NCBI GenBank assembly: GCA_022559845.1
Contig: CM040128.1
Span: 180,402,691-180,466,690 of the forward strand
Length of the DNA stretch: 64,000 bases
DNA from: Amorphophallus konjac
Taxonomy: Eukaryota > Streptophyta > Magnoliopsida > Alismatales > Araceae
Direction of reading: 5' to 3'
The notes beneath the pieces were generated by a model. That model saw nothing but the letters and a program-made list of their open reading frames with translations, did no database searches and was not told the origin of the DNA. Every line of letters begins with the position of its first letter. Position 1 is the stretch's first letter. The position numbers were made by a program, and so were the translations under genes. This document shows, piece after piece, positions 23,606 to 36,101 of this stretch.

Positions 23606-24331
23606 TTTGCTCGCCACATAGCCCCACTGGCTACATATAAAGCTCTGGAGTCTTTGAGGCCCGACAAAAGAAGAAAGATGGATGATCCGGAATGTGACTA
23701 GTACAGATGGTTTGATATGAATGACATTGCCATTGCTCTAAGCCATCTATTCATGCCGACTGCTCTGGAATGGCCGCCCCTTATTCATGAGTTAATAGAA
23801 AAGCCGACAGTGATTACAGACAAGAGGTAGTTATTGAGTAACTATACAGATACTGGGGAGCCGGATGTTCCGTATGAAGAAGGCTTCACTGTGGATAGGC
23901 TGTGGGCCGGCCTTTTCTCTCTAAATTCCATACACCCTTCACTTATTGCTTTCTGGTGCTCCGAGATGATGTGCTGTCTTGATTACTCTTTCTCCAAATT
24001 TCTTTCAAGTTTCTACCATTCCTCCTTTGCTCCTCGAGCAACTTTCCCAACTCTCCATTACGCCCCCGCATGGGCAAACTCTTCTCCAATCTTTCTCTAA
24101 TCTTTCAATTTTAACACCACCTCCTACCCCTTCCTCCCATTGCTTTATTCTTGAAAATGAAAAAAAAATGCCAAAATTCAAACTTTTCAATCTTCCATCT
24201 CTATTGAAGAGACCTCCTATCTTGCTCAAGAGTGTACCCCGATCCAAGGGCCGCTCTTTCAAGGTTCGTTAGCGGACCTCCTTTTCTCCTTTGGTGAGGA
24301 GGCTCCTTCTATATCTCCTCTTGTATCCATT
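23606..24331 (+). pseudogene. G protease-RT linker, same frame with stops
   Basis: The gag-pol frame continues with TAG at 23699 and 23828 and TAA at 24098, followed by two TGA near 24153. Legible text includes LATYKALESLRPDKRRKMDD and FTVDRLWAGLFSLNSIHPSL. It is low-complexity and Ser/Leu-rich towards the RT start. No known domain recognised. Confidence 0.65.
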
Positions 24332-26926
24332 GTGTCTTCCTCTTCTCCTCCTCCCTTAGGTCAGGGTCGCTCGTCTAGTTTGTCATCTTGTTCCTCTCCC
24401 TCCTCTTCTTCTTCTAAAAATCTTGGGGTAGATACACATAAGAAGGCCAACGGTAGACAGATTCCCCGTAGGTTCTTGTTAGATTTAGCCAGGAGATGCC
24501 GGGCATGTTTAGCTCTTCTCGACTTTCTAGAGGATTCAGTACTCCTGTCGGATATAGAATGTGAGGATGTGTGCCCTATAGATGAAGGGTTTGGTGTTTA
24601 TGAGATCATGAACGATGAAGACCCTATTGAAGAGGGGGATGAAAAATATGAAGAATATGAGGACGAGACTGATGCTTTTGCTAGTGGAATGAGGAGATTT
24701 GAGGAACCATCAGCCTCAGTAGAAGAACCCACCAAAGAGATTAATCTGGGTACTGAGGAAAACCCTAGGATTATCCTCATCAGTAAAAATTTGCCGCCTT
24801 CCGAAGAAGAGACGCTTATTCAAGTTCTTCAAGATTACAAGGACGCATTTGCATGGAGTTATGAAGATATGTTGGGTCTGGACCCTACGCTTGTTGAACA
24901 TCATCTCACACTTAAGCCAGGATCCAAGCCGGTCAAGCAGCGGTCAAGACGTTTCCACCCTCACATGGCATTAAAGATGAAAGAAGAGGTCGACAAGCTT
25001 CATAAGGCCAGATTTATTAGAGTTGTCCACTATCCTAATTGGGTGGCTAACATTGTCCCGGTTATGAAAAAGGACGGAAGAGTCATGATTTGCATAGACT
25101 TTCGATACCTTAACCGAGCGTGTCCTAAAGATGATTTCCCCCTCCCTCACATAGATGTGCTAATTGACAATACGGCAGGGTATGAGACCCTCTCTTTTAT
25201 GGATGACTTCTCTGGTTATAATCAGATCCGCTTGGCTGAGAAAGATCAGGATAAGACCTCTTTCACTACACCTTGGGGAACTTATTGTTATGTGGTCATG
25301 TCGTTTGGGATCAAGAATGCCGGAGCCACTTACCAAAGGGCCATGATGGCTATTTTTCATGATATGATCCACATTTTTATAGAGGTGTATGTTGATGACC
25401 TGGTAGTGAAATCAAGAACAAGGCTTGAGCATCCCGGGGTTCTGGCTAAGGTTTTGCAAAGAGCACGGGAGTATCAGTTGAAGATGAACCCCAAGAAGTG
25501 CGTGTTTGGTGTTTCATCAGGAAAATTGCTTGGATTCATAGTCAGTAAGAAGGGTATTGAGATTGATCCCAATAAGGCAAAGGCAATAAGAGATATGCCT
25601 CCTCCCAGAAATTTGAAGGAAGTTCGAGGATTGATCGGGAGGTTGCAGTTCATTCGCCGGTTTGTCTCCCAGCATTCACAAAGGTGTAGGCCGTTCTACG
25701 AGCTTACTAAACCGGGAGTCAAATTTAATGGGGATGACAGGTGTCAGGCAGCCTTTGATGGACTAAAGGATTATTTGGCAAATTCTCCTGTCCTGAGGCT
25801 GCCAATTCTAGATGAACCACTTGTTCTTTATATTTATGTTCTGGATGACTCTGTAGGTGCTGTCCTCGCGCAAGTTGATGAAGAAGGAAAAGAGAGGGCA
25901 TCCTACTACTTGTCTAAGCTCCTCAACCCCTGTGAGCAGAGATACTTAGCTATGGAGAAGACTTGTGCTGCTTTAGTTTGGATAGTTCAGAAACTTAAGC
26001 ATTATTTCTTAGCTCACGAGGTTCATCTTATTGCTCGTATGAATCCTATCAAGTTTCTCCTTGAAAAATATATCCTCACTCACCGATTAGCACGATGGCA
26101 AAGCTTCCTTTCTCATTTTGATATCATCTACATTCAGCAAAAAGTGATTAAAGGCTATGCCATAGTAGAACATCTTGCTCATCACCCTCTCCCTAGATTT
26201 GACCATGTTCGCTTGGAGTTTCCAGATGAGGAACTAATGTCTGTCAATCAGTCCGATTCGATGTGGATGTTACATTTTGATGGAGCTCAGAATTCACCAG
26301 GGAAGGGGATCGGCATTGTTCTCCTATCACCTGAGGGTATCACTATTCCACTCGCCTCTCAGCTCGCATTTCCAGTTACAAATAATATAGCTGAGTACGA
26401 GGCTCTTCTGGTCGGTCTGCAGGCCACTCATTAGTTCGGTGTTACCCAATTGCAGATTGTAGGTGATAGTCAACTTATTCTTCGCCAAGTGCTTACCAAA
26501 TGCCGCACGCTCAATCCAAAACTTAAACCATACCAGGAACTGGCTTCTACTTATGCCAAGCTTTTCACCAAATTAATCTTTGTCCATGTTCCTCGAGATC
26601 AGAACATTCTAGCTGATGCTCTCGCTTCCCTTGCTTCCTCTTTGGTTTTCCTTCCCGAAAGGGACTTCCATTCGATCATTGTTCACAAGTGTCTTACTCC
26701 TGCCATCAAGGATCCAGGGTTCCTTAGTGTTAAGGAGGAGGTGCTCAAGAAGTTTAATGAAGGTGGAATCATCGAGAACAAGGAGATCATGTTGTTAGAT
26801 CTAGAGGAAGAGTTGGCTGACGAAGAGAAGCCGTGGTATTATGAAATTGCTAAGTATTGTCAGGATCAATCTTATCCTGAAGAGGCCACGGCTGAAGAGA
26901 AGAAAGCCATTAGAAGAGTTGCTTAG
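24332..26926 (+). pseudogene. G reverse transcriptase, RNase H and second RNase H
   Basis: Starts with an acidic linker, then RT: WVANIVPVMKKDGRVMICID, FPLPHIDVLIDN, FSGYNQI and the active site YVDD at 25388-25399. The RNase H that follows has lost its first motif (VLYIYVLDDSVGAVLAQ instead of a clear D-A/G-S block) but keeps the LALVW-type helix (CAALVWIVQKLKHYFLAHEV). The second, archaeal-like RNase H begins MLHFDGAQNSPGKGIGIVLL (about 26265), with EYEAL and GDSQLI. A TAG at 26432 splits it (a Gln codon would fit) and another TAG ends the piece at 26924. Presence of the second RNase H marks the Tat group. Confidence 0.9.
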
Positions 26927-28092
26927 AGATACACCTTGGTTGGAGGTATGCTTTATAGAAGAGGTCTCACTGGAGTTTTACTTAGATGCCTCGACGATGA
27001 TGAGTCTTCGAAGGTCGTGGAAGAGGCGCATTCAGGAGTATGTGGGGGTCATGTCAATAGCCAGATGCTAGCTAAGAAAATCCTTAGATTAGGTTTCTAT
27101 TGGCCCACTCTAGAAGAGGACTGCTCTATTTATGTTTGAAGATGTGTTAAGTGCCAACTGCACGCCGATAAAATTCATTCTCCTACTTCTCCACTCCATC
27201 CTATGTCTTCCCCATGGCCTTTCTCCATGTGGGCTTTCGATATCATCGAACCGCTTGGTGATTCAAACCTCCTCACAAAATTGAAATCATTTATACTCAC
27301 GGCCATGGAGTACTTCACCAAGTGGGCAGAAGCGGAAGCATACGCGAAGATTAAAGCGTCAACCATCTGTAAATTCATAATGAAGAATATCATCGTAACA
27401 TTTGGCATCCCGAGTACCATCGTCACCGACAATGGACCACAATTCATCTCTCAAGAGCTTCAGGACCTCTGCAACAGGTATAACATTGCATTGCATCATT
27501 CATCTCCTTATTATCCGCAGGACAATGGACAAGCAGAGGCAACAAATAAAACTTTGATTAAAATTATCAAGAAAAAGTTTGAGGCTAATAAATTTATGAA
27601 TTGGCCAGAAAAGTTGGTGGAAGATCTTTGGGCCTACCGCACTTCCATTCGTACTCCTACTGGGCAAACCCCTTTCGCCCTCACTTATGGAATGGAGGCG
27701 GTAGTTCCCTATGAGATTCTAATTCCTTCTCTTAGGGTACAATTGGACAATGAGTTCTCTATTGATGAACGCCGTGAATCTCTCCTTGCTCAGTTGGAAC
27801 TCTTGGATGAGAAGCGTTGGCCGCCGCCGAGCATGCGCGTGTTTACCAAAATAGGCTTTCGCGTTTTTATCAAAAGAAAGTGATTGAGAGAAAATTTAAA
27901 GTTGGAGAAATGGTAATTAAAAGAATTTTTGTAAAATCGGGAGGACCTCGTTCAAAACTTCAACCGAATTGGGAAGGGCCTTACATAATAAAAGAAGTTT
28001 TTCCTGGCAACGCTTATAAATTGATTAACGCCGAAGGGGAAGAACTGGCTCACCCTTGGAATGGTCTGTATTTGAAAAAGTACTACCCTTAA
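26927..28092 (+). pseudogene. G integrase, one nonsense and one frameshift
   Basis: HHCC finger: HSGVCGGH ... CVKCQLH, with a TGA at 27137 inside it (Trp expected). Catalytic triad visible: WAFDII (about 27232), VTDNGPQF (about 27424), GQAEATNK (about 27530). A one-base deletion near 27817 moves the C-terminal domain to another frame (27817-28092: KVGEMVIKRIF ... GPYIIKEVFPGNAYKLINAE). Not functional as it stands. Confidence 0.9.
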
Positions 28093-29466
28093 GTTTTGAA
28101 AAAAAAAAGATGAAAAAATAAAAATGAAAAAAATGAAAACTACAAGCTGGCATGGTGCATAGGCCGTGAGACCTGAAAAATTAAAATCCTTAATTCATTC
28201 TTCAATCTTGATGGTTTAACCTTAGGGTCAATACCTGCACACACTACACATTTTGCTCTTAAACTCGAGCGGTCCAAAATTTGAGGAATGTCAGAGTCAA
28301 ACTAAGAGTGTAAAAACTTCACATATTCTCTTCTCTTCGGCTCACGAAAGGGAGTACGAGTCAGGGAATGCTAACCAAGCCTACCCGCCGCCCTAGTAGA
28401 TGAAAGTCAGGGCCCAAAAGGGAACCAAATGCTATAAAGCCGAAGTACAATTAGGTTTTTGTTTGTTTTAAAGCAAAAAAAAGAAAATAAAAGAAGTGTG
28501 AAGGTCACAAAAGAAAAGCATGTCAAGAGGGCAAAGTCCCCGCAGGGAAAACCCTGGTCGTAAGCATACATGAGTAAGGGTAAAAGAGCAACAAAAAATT
28601 TCATAAGCCAAAGACCGAACCCCAACAGGCACTAGGGTAGGGGAGGGAGGCTTCTCGGTCCTCCGAAACCTCTCGTGAGCTTCCTCAACTCATTCTTCAC
28701 TTCCTCCTTCATGGTATGTTATAAGCTCAAAGGATGACGAAGACCCACTAAGAAGGATGGGCCGTAAGAGGATATGAGTAAAAACGTAAGTTATTAGCAC
28801 ATTGACCCTTTGTTAAATAATTTAAGAAAGATTAATGAATTTAAGATGGTGATTGTGTAAGGTTTTAAGATCTTTTGTATCATGCTAGGTCTAAATAAAA
28901 AAAAGGGGAATGTTTTTTTAATTGACGCCCACGCGCGAAGGCGTCATTTTTATAATTAGCGGCGTTGGTCATGTCATCATTTTAAAATGAAAATAGGAAA
29001 AATGGTTTTTTAATTAACGCCCGCGTGTTAGGGCGTTAATTCCTTGATTGACGCCTTGGGTAGGGTCGTCATTTTAAAGAAAAGCAAAGAAAAAAAGAGT
29101 AATTAAGCCCACTGCTTTACCATTTCATATGCTTGCTTACATTCTTGTGTGGGCATCTTTTATTTGAAGTTTGCATTGCTTGCTTGCATGTTGCATCTCC
29201 TATATATTTGTTATTCACCTTAATTAATTAGAGGCTTGGCCCCTTGACCCGTCATGAAGGTCAAAATAATGACAACCCCTTGCCTATTGAGCAAGGGGCC
29301 AAGCCGAACGGATGAATTAATCTGTTTGTTTAAGTGTGGACTATAGGCGCAGGGCAAGGAAGGAGAGAAAGAAAAAGCAATACAAGTACACAAGTGCTCA
29401 AATTGACAAACTCAGGTAACAAAAGAATCTCTCATATATATCTATAAATATCTGAGTACAAGATAT
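28093..29466. other. G 3' region between pol and antisense gene A
   Basis: No gene on either strand that I can support. A-rich stretch at 28098-28137, hairpins at 28923-28946 (TGACGCC/GGCGTCA) and 29012-29041 (AATTAACGCCC/GGGCGTTAATT, 11-bp perfect stem) and a large inverted repeat at 29235-29303. Confidence 0.7.
29235..29303. repeat. 12-bp perfect inverted repeat with a 45-base loop
   Basis: CTTGGCCCCTTG (29235-29246) pairs with CAAGGGGCCAAG (29292-29303); further out TAATTAATTA and GATGAATTAA flank it. Could be a 3'-end RNA structure of G or a remnant of a small DNA element; function unknown. Confidence 0.8.
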
Positions 29467-32400
29467 GCAGGTGGAGGAGTACAAGCCTCTCTCTAGCTCT
29501 CACCTCCACCCTCCTCTCTCCTACTCTCTTCCTCACCCTCGTCCTGCTGACGAGTCCGAGGAGGGGGCATGGACCCCCGGGAAGCCGCTGGAGCTCGAGC
29601 CTGCTCCTCTGCCTCGTTCCTCTGGCGCGTCGAGGAACTGGCTAAGTAAGTCATGCTGGCAAACGCGCTGGAGTGTCCTGCAGCTCACGCCCGCTCTCGA
29701 CCCCTCTAGAGGCGCTCCTCTGTCACTCGGAGCCGCTCCTGTACGACACCCAACTGTGTACGTAGGTCTGCAAACTCGTCCCTCTCGCGGGTGCGCTCTC
29801 TTCTCTCCATCTCTAAGAGGAGCCTCATCTCTGACACATCGCGTGGCAACTCTCCGTGCCGCCTCTACGCCTCCACCAGCTCGGCAACCCGCTGATCGCG
29901 GATGGCAACCTCGATGTACGCCAGCACTATCTACCTCCTCGCCTCTGCTAGCTCTGTAACCTTCATGCATCACATCATATTAACATCATTGAATTTGTGG
30001 ATGTAAATAATGCACATGGATATTGTTTTTATGAACTAACCCGTGCAGCAAGGTCACGTTGTCCTGCCTCGACACAGGTAATCGTGGCTCGAAGCTCCTC
30101 AGTCTGTAAGGTAAATAAAGAGGAAAGAAAAACATAAGTTTTTTAGAAGCACATAATGATATATAAAATGCATAATGAATTTGTTGACTTACTAGAGTGG
30201 CGAGGTCGTGCTCTGCTGCCTTGGCCCAAACAACCGCACCCACCAGCTGCTCCGCTAGTGCAGTCGCCTCTGCACTAGGCCCCCTCGAGCTGGAGGCTCC
30301 TCCTGTCTCTCTCACCGCTACTCCCTATTGGGCACGCTGCATTCATTGACATTGTCAGTGGCTAATCATTAATAATTCAAGGAATCATTTGCATATAGTT
30401 AATTACACTCACCAGGGTCTCCAAGTCTGCCCTGTGGTAGCCAGCTGGGCCTCTAGGCTGTGGAGATGGACGTGCATGTCCATCGCCACTATATCCCGTG
30501 CATCATGCATTCATCACACATATTAGTTGCATAATAGACATATATCATTTGCACAAAAATACAAAAAAATGCATTCATACATACCCCTTTGACCCTCATC
30601 TGGTGTCGGCTAGCGTAAACCTCCCAATAGCGCCGAAGGTACTCAGAGCTGACTACCGCCTGTGAGGTAACCCGAGTCCCGCCTCGCTGCCAGTCGGCGT
30701 ACTGGTCTGGGAACCGGATCCGCCAGTCGGTCACCTTCGTGCGTCCTCGAGTCTTCTTCCCGATTCCGCGGGGCTCTCCAACCTCTACCCACTCCTGGTG
30801 TAGCCCAAGGGTCCTCATCGCCAGCCTAAGCTGTAGCGGCTTGATCTCGTTCAGGCAGTGAACCCAAAGCTCATGCCCAAAACAAGGTCGGCCCGCTACT
30901 ACCCAAGGCTGACCCTCCTCGGTCATCCCCTCGTAGGGCCTCCAAATCACCTGCATTCACATCATGTCATCATATATCATTCATATGCATATCATATCAT
31001 GAAAGGAAATTGCATCATATTTAACATACGTACCAGTGAGGCTGGGTAGTCACGGAACTGCCGTCGGAGAACACGCAACTCGTTGGCGTGTGGCGCTCCA
31101 ATCACGAGTGGCAACCAGCGCCGTGCTAGTGGGAACGCCCCCTCATCTCCGGGTCGGGGGTCAACGCGGTCCATCGGCATGTATAGGTGGCTCTACACCT
31201 GCATCCATCAATTGCATTAGTAAAAATGCATAATTATAACCATAAGCATTTAAATAAACAAGAAGACATGCATACCTGAAGAAAGGGTGAAAAGCCACTG
31301 ACAGTAGTCTCTCGACCTATCCCCGTGGACAGATCGTCTATCAGGTGTGCTAGCAGTGCAGCTCCCCACGCGTATCTGCCGACTCCGTCTAGGTCCTCGA
31401 GAATGCCCAAAAATCTGCAGTTGATGATGTCTCCCTTCGTGCTCAGCAACAGCCTCCCAGGCATCAAGAATAGAAACCTCTTCAGGTCTCGATCCACTCG
31501 CTCCCTCTGAGCCGAGTCCTGGCAGTAGGCAGCCCGGGCTCTCCCTATCAATCTCTGCCAGAACTGCTCCAAGGACTCCCTCGATCTCTACCTAGAATCC
31601 CCTAACCCCATAGCTATGGTCAATCAGTACGGTAGATGGTCCTGCACTCTCTAGGGGTCCCGGCTATGGTCTCTAATCCTAGCAGCCTCCGGGCTAACTC
31701 ACCGTAATCGGGAAGGGTCACTCCACTGACTGCCTCCCCATCAACTCTCAACCCGGTGATCTGGGCAATGTCCTCCAAACTCGGAACCATATGTCCCCAC
31801 GGCATCAGAAATGCCCGGTTAGTCCTATCCCATCTCTCCCTAAGGACTTGCATCAAGGATAGGTCGAGGCGGATGGGCTCTATGCTAAGGAAGGGTCCGA
31901 ACTCCATGGCCTCTACCTTAGCCCTCTGAAAATCTGGTAATCCATAGTAAGCTGCTCGGACCTGGACCCATGAGATCCGAGTCCGCATCAATCCCTGCCA
32001 AATAAATAGAACATATAAATACATTTGGAAATTCGTTTGCTGTTAAGTTGCTTCAATGTCTGAATTGGCGACCACTCTGTGGCCGTCAGTTGATGAATTG
32101 ACGCCCCGATGGGGGGCGCTATTTGTAAAGAGGTTTGATTTTCCTAAATTTTCTCAGTGATAAAAATAAAAATTGACGACCACCCTGTGGCCGTTAGTTA
32201 TGAATTGACGCCCCTATGGGGGGGCGCTATTTCATGAGGTGTTTTGAACCGGCAGTAAATAAAATAAAACAATGGATATAGTACAAAATAAAAAAATGAC
32301 GAGAAAATAACATCAAATGATAAATAAATATCATGGTTTTTAAATGACGACATGGTTCAGGGCGTGTCTCATGAATTATCTTTTAAAAAATAATAATAAC

Positions 32401-32910
32401 GAAAATGAATTGATGACCTGTGGCAGGTCATCGTTTTAATTGACGACACCCATAGGGGCGTCATTTGTCTGGTTTTCCTGGTTCATCCCCCTTCCATCGA
32501 GGGCTATGGAAATTTAACAAAAATGAAAAAATGGACGAGGGCTAGGGTAGAGGACCTACCTTGCTTCGCTCTGGCGCCATTAGACCTCCTTGCAGTGGTT
32601 GACGAGGACGAGGGGCTGCTGCCGGTGCTTCCTCTTCTTCTTCTTCTTCCTCATCATCGTCATCTTCATCGCCCTCTTATTCCTCTTCTTCATCTTCTCC
32701 ATCTTCTTCTTCATCCTCCCTGTCATTCTCTTCCCCTTGTCCTTCTTCTCCTCCTTCTTCTTCAACAGCTTCTTCTCCGTCTCCACCGTGCTCCGCCGGT
32801 GGAGCTTCTCCGGCCGCCGCAGGAGGAACTTCCTCCCCAACAGGTTCGTCGTCACCTAGGTCAACAACGTTAGGGGCCATGACCCTCTGACATTTGCTAG
32901 GGCCAACCAT
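29467..32910 (-). pseudogene. Gene A: captured PMD-like (plant mobile domain) gene, antisense in G, introns kept
   Basis: Start ATG 32910 (MVGPSKCQRVMAPNVVDLGD), then an acidic Glu/Asp-rich tract. Inferred exons on the minus strand: 32910-32560, 31994-31276, 31198-31034, 30950-30585, then short exons near 30484-30421, 30340-30195, 30105-30040 and 29965-29467. Junctions have GT...AG (for example AAG|GTAGGT, TTGGCAG|GG, GATGCAG|GT). The second exon reads LMRTRISWVQVRAAYYGLPD, MPWGHMVPSLEDIAQITGL and WQRLIGRARAAYCQDSAQRE; the fourth reads VIWRPYEGMTEEGQPWVVAG. This resembles the PMD/aminotransferase-like family. The 3' exons encode a coiled coil (MERRERTRERDEFADLRTQL). A TAA in the acidic tract, a frame break near 31572-31620 and C-terminal stops make it a pseudogene. 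Family call is from general resemblance; exon limits are by eye. Confidence 0.62.
32050..32470. repeat. CpG-stem hairpin series in intron 1 of gene A
   Basis: Lies within the inferred intron 32559-31995. Examples: GCCCC/GGGGGC near 32101, ATGACCTG/CAGGTCAT at 32412-32431, ACGACACCCATAGGGGCGT near 32441. Same style as the hairpins in Tekay LTRs. Confidence 0.75.
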
Positions 32911-33628
32911 GAGAGTGAGATGGGAATGGAAGAGAGAGATGAGGGGAAATGGGAGATGAGAATGAGGGGGAAGGTAGAATGCACGGTTAGGGTTCGTAGC
33001 AGAAGGAAGAAGAAAGAAAAGGATGTAAACGGAGGAAGGAGAAGAAAAGAGGGAAAGTGGGCGGTTACGTTCGAAAACAAATTGATGCCATGAGGAGCGT
33101 CGCCCCTTGGATGATTAACGGCTTGGATCAAGGTGTCATTTTAGGATCTGACGGTAATAAGAGAAGTCATCATTTAAGATTGCATGGGAATCTGCACTAT
33201 CGTCAGAGCATTAATGGGAAATTTGATTGATGCGATGCAAGTAAGGATTACTGTTTATAATTCACGAAAACGCGCGAAGGCGTCAGTTCGTTAAGGCACA
33301 ACGTGTGTTAATGCGTCATTTTAGAAAATTAATAGAATATCAGAAAAGAATTTAAAAAGAATCAACGCCTAGTCGTGGGGCGTCAATTAATCAATGCCAG
33401 TGTGAGATGGCGTCAATCGTGTTTTTAAATATTTAAAGGAAATTGATTATTGATGATTGACGACGTGGCGGAAGGCGTTGTTTTATGAATTGACGACATG
33501 ATTGAAGTCGCAGCTCAGAACAGAAAGACAGAAACTGAAATAATTTTAAAGAATTGATCATGTAAAATACTTTTTTTTGCTCAATTAAGGAAAAATCCTT
33601 TATTTCATTAAAGAAAAGCATCATTACA
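32911..33628. other. Spacer between antisense genes A and B
   Basis: No gene. Probably the 5' flank of gene A and 3' flank of gene B. Holds degenerate hairpins near 33084, 33115, 33272, 33362, 33393, 33460 and 33491 (RACGCC...GGCGTY type). Confidence 0.65.
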
Positions 33629-34372
33629 TCAATGACCCACTTTGGGTCTCAATCCCCTAAGAGATATTACATAAGTTTTCCATTGCTCCTTGTCTTCTTC
33701 AACCCTCTCTATGGGTTGATGTAGCTTGCTGATCCTCCATAGGGCTTGAATCGTCTTGATCTCCTCGTCATCCTCATTTGAGCAAAGATCCCTCCTCTTG
33801 ATAGGTGGAAGGTGGGAATCTTCTTCAAAGTGATGGCGTGGGAGGCCGAGTCGTGGAAGACACCGGTGAGCGTTGTAGAGGACTAACTCGGTGGCGCCCA
33901 CTAGTCGGAGTTCCACTCCCGATGAGAGTCTTGTGCGAATATCTTGAGTCTTGAGGAACCCCGGTGCACATGTGAAGAGATTCTTAGGCATCACCTTTAG
34001 GTGTTCTCTCCATTCCACTCTCTTCTTCACTTATGGGACCCGATTCACCACTCTCTCACACAATCCTAGCGAACCCGTCATATAGTGGAGTGGGCTTCTA
34101 GAGAAAATCCTAAATGCTTGTTGAGTTTCCTCACATGGGTCAAATTATAGGTGGAGGTTTACCCAACTAGAAAGTAAGAGCATACATCCATATAGGGGCC
34201 TTCCTATAGCCGCCGAGGTGAGCCCACTATAGAGATAGGCTAGCACCGCCGGTCCTAATCTCTCTCCCTCCCAAATGCTAGCAATTGCACTCAATTGAGC
34301 TTCTTCTAAGAAATCATCTAAGGAAGGGAATAATAGTGCTCCCGCCAAGCATATTACAAACGCCTTTGTTCC
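33629..34372 (-). pseudogene. Gene B, 3' part: second PMD-like gene, antisense in G
   Basis: Continuation of the frame broken at 56434. It reads KAFVICLAGALLFPSLDDFL, then IWEGERLGPAVLAYLYSGLT and, after two stops (near 34151 and 34034), EWREHLKVMPKNLFTCAPGF and ELRLVGATELVLYNAHRCLP to a TAA at 33629. The alternation of hydrophobic helices and the LAGALLFPS block resemble the second half of PMD/DUF7745-like proteins common next to plant retrotransposons. The two stops make it non-functional. Spliced with the 5' part the protein would be about 440 residues. Confidence 0.6.
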
Positions 34373-35924
34373 TGTAGCAACCCTGATAAAATATTAATAA
34401 TAATTAAGATTTTAAAATAAATCAAATAAATAGATAAATAAAACAAAATAAAATAACGCCTCGGATAAAGGCGCTATTCAAATTAGAAACGCCTCTGGAT
34501 AAGGCGTTATTCAAGAAGTGACGCCCTGACCACACGGCGTCAAATTCTAAATGCCAAAAACGGTAAGGAAAAGTAACGCCCCTATCTTAGGCGTGTTTTA
34601 AAACAAGGAACGCCCTTACACAAGGCGCTTCTTAAAGAACGACCTGCACCAGGTCGTCAATTTAAGAATCGACGCCCTGACCTAGGTCGTTAATTACATT
34701 CCAGAACCGTTCGAACCCTGAACTTATCCAGGGTAATGGATAAGTATTAGAAAGAGTTAAAAGGTGGTAAGGACTCTGTATTGGAAGCATTACTTCCACT
34801 AGAACTCTAACCCTAATAGGACCCCCAAAATCCTATAAATAGTCTTGATCGAACAAACCCCAAACCTATTTGATTCAAGCCTCTGCGACGGTAAGTGAAG
34901 AATAGAACTGTTCTTCTTATTCTTTTTTTTTTTTCTGTTTCGAGTGTATGAAGAACTAACGTTCTTCATCTCCTTCTCTTCTTACAGGTCGAAGAGAGCA
35001 CACGTAGTGAAGAACAAGGTAACGTTCTTCTACTATCTCCTCTGTTCCGATAAGTGAAGAAATTAATATATGTTTCTTCTTCTCTTCTTATAAGAACTGC
35101 AGCATCTTCTTCTAGTTAAAGATCCCTCACGTTCATCTTCGATCAAACTATCAAGGTAGGTTTTCTCAAGTTACTGTAGCCCAAATGAAATTAATGCAAG
35201 ATATATATATAAGCATGTCATGCATACGGTTTAATATGGTTTTGTTAAGTTTCTGCAATATTTTGAAAGAGACGCCCCTATCAAGGGCGCTAATTTACAA
35301 GACACGACCCTGCCCAGGTCGTCAATTTCATATTTGACGCCCTGTACACAGGCGTTAATTTCATGTAATGTTAATCAGCTATCTTAAGAACTGATTATCC
35401 ACGAAAATCACATGTAATTAAATTGTTCATGTTTAAAAATCCATAAATATGAAATATCGAATGCATGACTCTCCCTGTGAAGTTCTTCCTGTCACGACTA
35501 TATAAATACCATCCTGTACATCGATTATTGTGAAACTTCTGGCTGTTCGTGTCAATTACTGCAATTTCTTGAATTCACGACTTCGACAAGGTCATTTTCC
35601 ATGTGTTAACGCCCCATCATAGGGCGTGAATTGAAAGGTAACGCCCCTTCATTGGGCACGTTTCTGTTAAAATCCCGAACAATATATTATGTAAAAATAG
35701 GAATTTAATGATTAACGCCCCTGTCAAGGGCGCGTTTTTGATAAATTCCTGAAAATTAATTATATTCTGTCAAATATGTAAATAATAAGACGCCTTCTGG
35801 TGTAGTCGTCAAATCTTGAAGAAACATATGTAAACATATGTAAACGCCCTTCTGTTAGGCGTTATTTACTTGAGAAACGACTTAGCGTAAGTCGTTATTT
35901 TCTGTAAAAATGTTTTTTTTATCC
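34373..35924 (+). repeat. LTR A, 5' half (about 1552 bp)
   Basis: Matches LTR D (53449 onwards) nearly base for base until the T-tract/ATCC at 35911-35924, where it jumps to pol sequence. TATAAATA at 34834-34841. Hairpins at about 34455-34695 and 35270-35900. Confidence 0.92.
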
Positions 35925-36101
35925 CATGCTTAAGGTGCAATGGAATAAGAATCCCGAACGCGAAGCGACATGGGAGACCGAAGAATCTATGAAGAAACGA
36001 TTTCCCGAGTTATTCTAAGAGGTATATGTTCTACGCTCTCCACATGTATAATTATATATATATTGAATTTGGGGACCAAATTCTTTTTAAGTGGGGGAGG
36101 G
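35925..36101 (+). pseudogene. Orphan 3' end of Tekay pol plus polypurine tract
   Basis: 94 bases encode the last residues of integrase ([18 protein letters not shown] ... FPELF, stop at 36018), identical by eye to 43678-43771, followed by the spacer and tract AAGTGGGGGAGGG (36089-36101). It is joined directly to LTR A over a short ATCCC overlap. Confidence 0.92.

Noticed and set aside
19886..27883. TAG recoded as Gln in element G
   Set aside because: Other stops (TAA, TGA) and a frameshift also occur and plant nuclear genes do not reassign TAG; decay at methylated CAG is simpler.
29465..29959. 164-codon plus-strand frame
   Set aside because: Opposite the coiled-coil exon of gene A; composition is G+C-driven and no domain is recognised.
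32523..32873. Leucine/proline-rich plus-strand frames opposite the acidic exon of gene A
   Set aside because: Shadow of the GAA/GAG-rich tract on the minus strand, where splice sites and the downstream PMD-like exons agree with the acidic reading.
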